Assembly: GCA_032622095.1 (NCBI GenBank)
Contig: CP136066.1
Span: 46,908,911-46,972,910 of the forward strand
DNA from: Siphonodentalium dalli
Taxonomy: Eukaryota > Mollusca > Scaphopoda > Gadilida > Siphonodentaliidae
Direction of reading: 5' to 3'
Length of the DNA stretch: 64,000 bases
The position numbers were made by a program, and so were the translations under genes. The notes beneath the pieces were generated by a model, which was given only the letters and a program-made list of their open reading frames with translations, did no database searches and was not told the origin of the DNA. How positions within the stretch are numbered: position 1 is the first letter of the stretch; each line of letters starts with the position of its first letter. This document shows, one piece after another, positions 57,328 to 64,000 of the stretch.

Positions 57328-57979
57328 ACACGATCGTTTTGCCGATCACACTGCCCCGCCGTAGGCGAAACGTTTTGTTAGTGTTATTGACGAGTAATAC
57401 CGGGACCTTGTTCCTCTTGCCCACCCCAGAAATGGAGCTGCCGACTTCCAGACCGGGTTCTGACGCTAGGTAGCCTTTCTCGATTTGGGCCACCTCTACT
57501 AATGTCGACTTGCGAAGAGAAGCTAAGTTTTTTGATTTTCCCATACATAAAGTTGATGTTTGGGGCTTTAAGCTAACCTTGCTGGTCAATCTCAGCAGGG
57601 AAGCTATGTGCGCGTCCGATTCCAATGGGACGTACACGTCACTGACCTTGAGGCATCCCAGGTCATAATATAGTCTGACCCCCCGAGAGGTCAACCAGTC
57701 CCTCCCTAAGATCATATTCCGGGTCATCTCATTCACCACATAAAATTTGTGGGTTAATTTTAGTTTCGCCATTCTGAAGGTTAGTTCCACGCTACCAAGT
57801 ACGCCCAGTGACTTCCCATTCACGGAGCTAAGGTTGATGTGTTCCCTAGTTAGTTTTGGTCGGAACTGTAATGCGTCATAGACGCGTTTGTGAATCAATG
57901 ACACTTCCGCTCCACTATCCACTAATGAGCGATATTTATTTTTACCTATTCTAACTAAACACGAGCTGGGGTTTCCCAC
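57260..57979 (-). CDS. Gypsy protease (retropepsin)
   Basis: The open frame contains GKNKYRSLVDSGAEVSLIHK, with the DSGAE retropepsin active site, and NMILGRDWLTSRG, the second conserved strand, with a long C-terminal extension to about 240 residues. It has no ATG of its own near the start: the frame is open upstream to the gag stop and is reached by a -1 shift at the slippery site at 58039-58033. The C-terminus ends SRSPTTK with TAA at 57260, overlapping pol by 68 nt in another frame. In copy 1 protease and RT share one frame, so this difference may be a mutation. Confidence 0.92.
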   Translation of the reverse strand: MGNPSSCLVRIGKNKYRSLVDSGAEVSLIHKRVYDALQFRPKLTREHINLSSVNGKSLGVLGSVELTFRMAKLKLTHKFYVVNEMTRNMILGRDWLTSRGVRLYYDLGCLKVSDVYVPLESDAHIASLLRLTSKVSLKPQTSTLCMGKSKNLASLRKSTLVEVAQIEKGYLASEPGLEVGSSISGVGKRNKVPVLLVNNTNKTFRLRRGSVIGKTIVCDPETNHEINSLSQSSRSPTTK

Positions 57980-57996
57980 AATGTTGATACTAAATT

Positions 57997-58039
57997 TCCT
58001 CTCACATGTGGCCTCAATGAGAGGATTCCTTAGTTTTTT
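57997..58039 (-). promoter_or_regulatory. -1 ribosomal frameshift signal at the gag stop
   Basis: On the element strand the gag frame ends GCA AAA AAC TAA, placing the canonical slippery heptamer A-AAA-AAC (58039-58033) directly before the stop. Seven nucleotides later an 8-bp stem forms between TCCTCTCA (58025-58018) and TGAGAGGA (58004-57997) with a 13-nt loop. A -1 shift here enters the protease frame exactly. In copy 1 (around 2279-2325) the heptamer and the stem persist, two base changes giving G-U wobble pairs. Confidence 0.8.
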
Positions 58040-59105
58040 GCGTATGTGGGCGTGGTCATTAGTCGTGGTGGTTCGTTTAATGTCGGATATCTCCGGCTGT
58101 GACGCGGTGTATCATGGGATAGGTCACGTGCTGACTGATCTCGGCGGATTCCCCTAGGTGGCGTTACTGGCGCGTTCCATTGCTTTTGCTTCGAATCTCC
58201 GGATTTAGAGGGGCAATTTCTAGCCAAGTGATTACCTTCGCAAACCCAGCAAGATACGTGCCATCGGTTTTCGGTCTTAAAGGGGCAGTCGCGAGCGAAA
58301 TGGTCACCTTGACACGTCCAACATTCGACTGTTCGTGGTTTAACCACCGCTTCAACATGCACCTGTCTCGGGCGTGATCGGTGTTCTCGGGTCGTGTGGT
58401 TATCGGTGCGCATATATCGCGGGTTGCTCTCGCGTTTTTGTTTCTGAAACTATCGATTTCCATTGCTTCCGGTTCGTTTTCGTTGTAATTTTCGCGGCCC
58501 GTTCGTAGGTTGAATACCCGTCGGATCCCCATTTCCCGCATGGCGATTTCGGCTGCCAATTTTAGTGTCTTCGGCGCATCTCTGATCAACTTCATTTTCA
58601 AACTGTCGCTTCTTAAAGCGTCAATATAAAACCCTACGAGTTGGCCTTCAACCGCGTTGATCCCACCGGTTTGATCTCGGTATGCCACCGTCGCGATCTC
58701 CAAAATTCGTTCGGCAAGCACATGTAAATTTTCGTTTTGTTTTTGCTTGATTTTTCTTAGCATCGAAAAGGCGAATTGATTGTCATTTATCTCGGCAAAT
58801 CGACTAGATAATTCGGTTTTTGTGTCTTGCCACGTGGCGTTAGGATTCGTGGCCAAATATCTTTGTAAAAAATCTGAAACGGGGCCCGTGGCGCTCTGGA
58901 ATGCCATATAGGGCTTCTTTGCTTCGTTAGCGCCGGTTAGGATCCCGCATTTTTCTATCGACTTGACCTACCCGTGGTATTTCGTGGGGTCCCCGTCAAA
59001 TGACGTCACTACCTGTGTCACCGTAGTCATGGCCATTGAAGCAATTTGAGAATTGATAGACTCTGTTAATGGGGCGAGAACACCAGCTGATTGTTGGGTA
59101 GCCAT
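58030..59105 (-). pseudogene. gag: gag of Gypsy copy 2, one stop and one frameshift
   Basis: The ATG at 59105 begins MATQQSAGVLAPLTESINSQ. Codon 46 is TAG (58970-58968) where copy 1 has TGG. The frame then stays open through the capsid region (KPYMAFQSATG, FAEINDNQFAFSMLRKIKQK, QLVGFYIDALRSDSLKMKL) until a 1-nt deletion near 58425 relative to copy 1. In the shifted frame two zinc knuckles appear, CWTCQGDHFARDC and CWVCEGNHLARNC, both CX2CX3HX4C instead of the usual X4 spacing, then a basic tail ending TPTYAKN with TAA at 58030. Gag would form the particle; as written no full-length product is made. Confidence 0.9.
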
Positions 59106-59212
59106 TATGAGAATAAACAATTAGACTCACGTTTTGCGAATTTTCCCACACTGTTTTTGTTCACACTGTTCCTCTTCTGGTTTCAAGTTGTGTCTGTGAT
59201 TAGCGTTCAGAT
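59106..59212 (-). other. Gypsy untranslated leader
   Basis: Leader between the primer-binding site and the gag ATG; contains GTGAACAAAAACAGTGTGG, also found before the copy 1 ATG. Confidence 0.75.
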
Positions 59213-59230
59213 CCTGGCTCGAAGGCACCA
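59213..59230 (-). other. Primer-binding site
   Basis: The element strand reads TGGTGCCTTCGAGCCAGG, starting 11 nt after the LTR end, complementary to a tRNA ending in CCA. The tRNA was not identified. Copy 1 has the diverged TGGTGCATTTGG at the same place. Confidence 0.75.
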
Positions 59231-59241
59231 GTTAAGAGATA

Positions 59242-60029
59242 TGTGTCAATACGGGTACATATAACTCTTAAGGCTATCAGAACGGTTTGATTATTTATTT
59301 ACAACAAAGTCAATAATGTTCAATCATCGGCATCTGGGTTTCTCTTCCTGTCGTCTGCTTGGTTTAGGGTCTTCTTCCGTCTTCATAGGTTGGGTGTGTC
59401 TGCTTGTCTTCTACTCGGTTGAGTTCCGGTTGAGTTTATCTTCCTGTCGTCTGCTCTTCTTCTTCCGTCGGCGCATCAGTGGGACGTTGTTAGAAATACA
59501 AGAGCATAATGTTTACCTTGTATTTTCGTCCATTGCTCCACATTGCTCTTCTACGCGTCCGAGGCTTCTTGGTACTTGCTGTGTGGTCAGATAGAACTGG
59601 TTATCGGTGTCGGCTTTCTTCTTACTAAATACACAGAGGGCGTTAATGACGGCCCGGTGCATCTTCACGGCGAATCGGTTCCAGGCGTACCTAGGGTAAT
59701 CGGGCGATCGTCATCTCCCCATGCGTCCTATAGACTCTTCTCCTTATTCATCACGCTGCGTTAGGTTTCGGTAGCTTTTCTAGGCGAGACATCTGGTCTC
59801 GCTAATCCTCAAGATCGTTCTGTTTACTCCCCAAATCATTTCCCTATGTATGTGTCGGGGATGGTTATTTCATGGACGTCCGCTAATTCGTTTTGGTGTC
59901 CAGTCTTTTTGCGATCTAGATGTGGTCAACAGCGGCGCTGATATGTGTGGTAATCGAGCGCCCCTCTGACTTAGAGATTGCCTATCTTCTTCCCGGGTTG
60001 AAAGTTATGTCCCTGGGGTTGTCTTGGCA
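59242..60029 (-). repeat. 5' LTR of Gypsy copy 2
   Basis: 788 bp with TG...CA ends; partner of 51476-52265. It lacks two G residues present in the other LTR near 52096. Confidence 0.95.
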
Positions 60030-61655
60030 TACTATAAGTCAAATTCTCCTGTTGGGAGGGTGGTCTTTCGGAACATGTAAATGCCCCTTAAAATCACTTC
60101 TTCAAACATCTCCGTTATTTCAGCAATAATCCTAACCTCAATCCTAACCTAACGGGTTATGTAAGTGATAGCGATTTAACTCGCCCTCTGATACGGTCGA
60201 GAGGAGCTGTGCTGCCCTCTCATTCGTCATGCGATCATTGTCTACTCTCCTTGTGGAGAAGACTGCGATGAATAAAACGAGAATGGATATGGATCTATAA
60301 TAATTAGCTAATCTAAACGGACATTGGAGCTTCCAAATTTGGTATACGTAAATTTGAAGGTTGTTTGAAAGATTGTTGACAAATACACGAAAAATTGATA
60401 AACCGGCTTAATATGCTTCGAAGTATACTTGGCATGTTCTCAGCCATTTTACAGCTGTTTTCAATTTTTCGCTCATAATTTATATAAACGTAGGGGGAGG
60501 GGATAAAAATGCATACTCGACTAAAGTCTATACAACATCGATTGCTTGAACATAGCCCTGAAGTCAAGATAGAAAATACCCAGCGGTAGCGCCATACATA
60601 GATGGGTCGTGAGGGATGTAAGCCCCCTGTTTGGGGATGGTTAGCCCCAACCGATCGTGACGATATGCAATTATAGCTTATTGGAGCTACCCCCTCCTAT
60701 CGGTGATCATAGTCCATTGGTAAGGGAAATTATGGCGCCATCACTGCGTGAACATACTCGAACCAATATGTGCTTTTCTAATTATTTAATGCGAGGAAGT
60801 TATGAGCCATACCAAGACTCTCATTCGTCTTACTTTTAAGGATCATGTTGACAGATCTGAATGGCTACAGGTAGGTCACAATCACATCCAAACACCATTC
60901 ATTCATACCAGCAACACAGCAAGCAGAGTGACATGTTTGCAAGCATAAAATCTGATGGTTATGGTAGAAAGACAATTATTACATATACAATTTTTTTCCG
61001 CTAAGAGAAAGACACCAACCCATTTCAACATTAGATTTTAGTGAATTTTACAATGTTATCAGGGATGGGGTGAAAACTACTTTAAGTACTTCATGTCTAG
61101 TCAATCGAGAAGACTAGAACACATGCAAGTTGTTTTAATATAGAAACAAAGTAAAATATTTATCTGGATAAAAAGTTCATGATTGAGGAGAATTCTTGTT
61201 TTGACCTCTGGATACGCACCCACCCGAGGTGGCACTGTGTATCGCACCTTTTACCTCCTCCTGATAACGTTCTTTATTTCTACCATGTCAGGAATAAACT
61301 AACACGGAGCGCTCTTTTCTTTCATATTTGGCTTGTTTGTGGCCTAAACACCCCGTTGTGTTTTGTTTGACTTCAATGCGGTTTTCAATGGGTCATATCA
61401 TGGCGGTAGAAAGGTAGTTCAAGTAGTTATCGACCTATTTCGATAACGTGAAAAATCAAACGCGAATAATATTTGGTATAGTTTGGAGCGCAAACAGCCA
61501 TGTTGATTTAACCAATACTGTGCGAATAGCCTAATTGCAAATATGATCCCTTACAGCAGAAATAGCTTTCAAGTCATATAAAGGTCGCTGACCCCACGAT
61601 CCCACAAGGAGCTGGCTTTTTGGTGTGTTGTTTTTTTAAGAACAAAGAAGTGAAA
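60030..61655. other. Flank of the Gypsy element; no gene supported
   Basis: Contains the inverted partner (60093-60180) of the 46.99-47.08 kb repeat. Short ORFs only, none with recognised motifs. Confidence 0.5.
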
Positions 61656-61659
61656 TTCA

Positions 61660-62260
61660 ACAAATGCACATAACTCCGTCAATTAGAACTTGACCTGTGA
61701 TTTCTCAACAGTAACCATGTTACCAATTATCAAGAAATTGTGTTGAATTTTTGTCATGTTATCATCCGGATAACCAAAATGATGTTATTGCTAAGTCGAC
61801 AAAGAGGCTTAACTCCGTCCAAAATCCATGAAGCATGGAAAGCTTCGAACTTGACATGTGTCTTCTCAACTGTGAAGCTCATACCAAATAACAAGAAATT
61901 GTGTTGAATATTTGTCATGTTATTATCCGGATAACCAAAATGATGTTATTTCTAAGTCGACAAAGAGGATTAACTCCGTCAAAAATCCACGAAGCTTAGA
62001 AAGATTCGAATGTGAACCTCGTACCAAATAACAAGACATTGGGCTATGTTGAGTATTGCTCAAATTATCACACTGACAACCCAAACGTTGTAATGTTGTC
62101 GAAAAGGGGCAGAACATCGTCAGCAATATGCGGATCACGATCTACGTATAGTACCAGATATCAATAAATTATGTTCAATATTGCATGCTCAAGCGATCAT
62201 CCGGATAATTCAAACCTGAGATTTCTAAGTTGCAAAAGAGTCATAAGTCCGTCAAAAATA
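61660..62260. repeat. Degenerate tandem repeat, about 150-bp period
   Basis: Three to four units contain AACTCCGTCAAAAATCC, TTCGAACTTGAC, TACCAAATAACAAGAAATTG, TGTTGAATATTTGTCATG, TTATCCGGATAACCAAAATG and AAGTCGACAAAGAGG. The last units are shortened. ORFs in the region are repeat-encoded. Confidence 0.85.
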
Positions 62261-62456
62261 ATTAGACCGGGACCAGATTCGAACCAGTTGAAGATGAACT
62301 GCCTTTCATGGGTTGATGCATTAACATCAACAAGACAGGCATTTTCCAAACACGTGTGGGAATTCTATCCGAAGACTAGTTCGCGCACCTTTTCCTTCTG
62401 CATGGAAGAGTGATCGATATCAAGTAAGATTATCAAAGTATAACTTTAATGATTAA

Positions 62457-63228
62457 TTAAGCGACAACTAGTTTGTTTTACTGTATTCTGTATTAAAAGG
62501 GATTATTTTCTCCAGTGTGCGTTAGTCTCAATTATGTGTGAAGTCCGTAGTAGACCTAACTATTCCATGTCACAAACAAACTAGCAGATAACGCTCTTCA
62601 GGAGAAAAATAATCCCTTATTAATAAAACAAATACATAGAGGGTACTTGATTGAACGGTCACTTGATTGAACGGGGTATGTGGACTACTTCATGTGCAGG
62701 GGGTTGTACACACAAGAGATGGTATTGCGCTCGAGTGTTTTGTGGTTTACAAAACAAAATAAAATAGTCCCTCAAGTGATTAAGCTGCTTGTTGTTTTTC
62801 ACTATAAACATCTGACTTACCAGAAACCCAAATAATACGACCAGTATTCACATGATGCATACATTTCGATAGCGCGTATGAATACATATAATATGCGTTA
62901 GTGAATGTTACATAATTCACTAGTGAAATTATCGTTTATAATCACTCGAGAAATCAAGGTTCATCACACATAGGAATGTAATAAAATAAAATTAAATACA
63001 ACACAAGTCTTATTTGATAAAGCATGAACTTATATATTATTCAAGGTCATAGCTGTATAAATACATTTCTTGTGTTTTATATAACGTGTAAAGCGCTGAG
63101 GGCCCCTTACGGGGGATAGGCGCTATATAAATATTATTATTATTATTATTATTAATAAAACATAATATTAATTTAATCATAAACTGTCAATTCACAGAAT
63201 ACAGTAACACAAACTAGTTGTCGCTTAA
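62457..63228. mobile_element. Inverted-repeat element, about 770 bp, TTAA at both ends
   Basis: TTAAGCGACAACTAGTTTGT and the matching CAAACTAGTTGTCGCTTAA are inverted, about 40 bp including ACTGTATTCTG. Both ends are embedded in TTAATTAA (62453-62460, 63225-63232), compatible with a TTAA duplication (piggyBac type, inference). Inside, 62490-62530 and 62583-62632 form another hairpin (GGGATTATTTTCTCC), and 63085-63155 carries a GCGCTATATAAAT(ATT)n tail typical of SINE/LINE 3' ends. Confidence 0.72.
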
Positions 63229-63365
63229 TTAAGAATAATCGGAGGGCGTAACGTCCATTTCTGAGTGACAGAGACAAACTAAGCCGCGGGAGTCGTCAAA
63301 ACTAAAAGTTCGTACAGACAAGATTTCGATTTTCAAATTCTAAAGTGTTGTATAACACAATCAAA

Positions 63366-63551
63366 TCATGTTTGGAATTTCATTGTAAGGACAGCCGTAA
63401 ACTCATTATACTCATAAGAGTGGGACTTATCTACCCGTGATAACGAGAGACTCTCTGTCTTCCGCTCCATCCACACTAGCCCTCTCCGGTGCTGGAGCAT
63501 CTGGTCCTTATTAAAACGCAATCCACGGAAATCGACAGATAACGATAACAA
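63366..63551 (-). other. Unassigned minus-strand ORF, possible exon
   Basis: The frame contains FNKDQMLQHRRGLVWMERKT and ESLSLSR, followed by a possible GTAGAT donor at about 63437. Composition is protein-like, but no acceptor, partner or domain was identified. Confidence 0.2.
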
Positions 63552-63707
63552 CCTGACTTATATGGTGTGTGGTTCTTTGTACAATAGCGAACTTCATCAC
63601 GCACTCTTCGGGTGTAATAGTTCAGTATCTCATGCTCTATGGTAAAGATATTGGATGATTATCATAGATATGTTTGGTACTGATTTGTTTATGTTCCTAG
63701 ACTCTTT

Positions 63708-63849
63708 TCAAGATGCCGACCTACTCACAATAATCCTAGGCGGAGTATCGATTATCGTTCCAGGCGAGTTCCTTGGTGTGTGGGATGAAGTCATTCTCTT
63801 GACGACAGCCTTTCTTCTCAAGTCTTCCAAACTTATGAACTTAGGTCTT
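63708..63849 (-). CDS. Possible terminal exon of a minus-strand gene
   Basis: After acceptor CTTCATTGTAG the minus frame reads RPKFISLEDLRRKAVVKRM, TSSHTPRNSPGTIIDTPPR and IIVSRSAS with a TGA at 63708. The basic, Ser/Pro-rich composition resembles a cytoplasmic tail; the opposite-strand ORF of 67 codons is its hydrophobic complement. Upstream exons would lie outside the window. No family recognised. Confidence 0.3.
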
Positions 63850-63894
63850 CTACAATGAAGATGATATCACCTCTATATCTCATATATATTTTGA

Positions 63895-64000
63895 AGACCT
63901 CTGTCTGTTTGTATGTTTGTCTGTATGTCTGTATGTTTGTCATTTATACAAATCTACGATTCTCGACCGATCGGGACGAAACTTGGTACGTGTGTGTAGT
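63895..64000. repeat. (TGTCTGTATG)n-tailed short repeat
   Basis: GTCTG/TATGTTT tandem motifs followed by ATTCTCGACCGATCGGGACG and AAACTTGGTACG, the layout of microsatellite-anchored dispersed repeats; it runs off the window. Confidence 0.65.

Larger units (their letters stand above)
51476..60029 (-). mobile_element. Near-complete Ty3/Gypsy LTR retrotransposon (copy 2)
   Basis: An 8554-bp minus-strand element: LTR, primer-binding site, gag, protease, pol, an extra ORF, polypurine tract, LTR. The LTRs differ at about 12 of 790 sites plus a 2-nt indel (roughly 1.5%), so insertion is recent. Flanks AACTAT (left) and TACTAT (right) match at five of six bases, a probable target duplication. Gag is disrupted by a stop and a frameshift, and protease and pol are in different frames, so autonomy is doubtful; pol itself is open. 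It is homologous to the decayed copy at 1-3440. Confidence 0.96.

Overview
The window looks like intron-rich, AT-rich, repeat-dense genomic DNA from a marine invertebrate, probably a lophotrochozoan (mollusc, brachiopod or annelid). That rests on GT-AG introns, long non-coding stretches, a Ty3/Gypsy element, many short inverted-repeat elements and invertebrate-type satellites. The species is inference; no marker gene fixes it. There is no prokaryotic operon structure and I see no tRNA or rRNA gene.

The one clear host gene family is a minus-strand short-chain dehydrogenase/reductase (SDR) resembling DHRS11. Gene B has six recognisable exons with consistent splice phases: 32406-32275, 29884-29678, 17433-17298, 12589-12503, 11762-11706 and 9906-9868. 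One middle exon was not found. A second, partial copy (gene A) has exons at 49515-49384, 46502-46358 and 35314-35179; its second exon carries a 62-bp frameshifting deletion. A lone third copy of the catalytic exon at 3636-3507 has Glu in place of the catalytic Lys. Genes A and B sit in two tandem segmental duplicates (about 17.2-34.3 kb and 35.1-50.0 kb). Comparing the two shows later insertions as filled versus empty sites.

Layout: 0-3.4 kb is a decayed Gypsy element; 3.5-4.4 kb an SDR exon beside an inverted-duplicated pseudogene; 5-17 kb the SDR 3' exons, a minisatellite and inverted-repeat elements. 17-34 kb is duplication unit 1, holding an 8.7-kb structure bounded by inverted satellite arrays and a second satellite insertion. 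35-50 kb is unit 2, with a 7-kb segment absent from unit 1 that carries a split membrane-protein gene and other candidate ORFs. 50.1-51.4 kb has a small-protein ORF and a TA-type inverted-repeat element. 51.5-60.0 kb is a near-complete, young Gypsy retrotransposon (minus strand, LTRs about 1.5% diverged) with intact pol, a broken gag, a frameshift cassette and an extra ORF after pol. 60-64 kb holds tandem repeats, a TTAA-flanked inverted-repeat element and a possible terminal exon.

Most interesting: satellite DNA that appears to move as a unit with a fixed terminal sequence; a minisatellite in an SDR intron whose units repeat the adjoining splice donor; and a gag-pro frameshift stem kept by wobble pairing in two diverged Gypsy copies.
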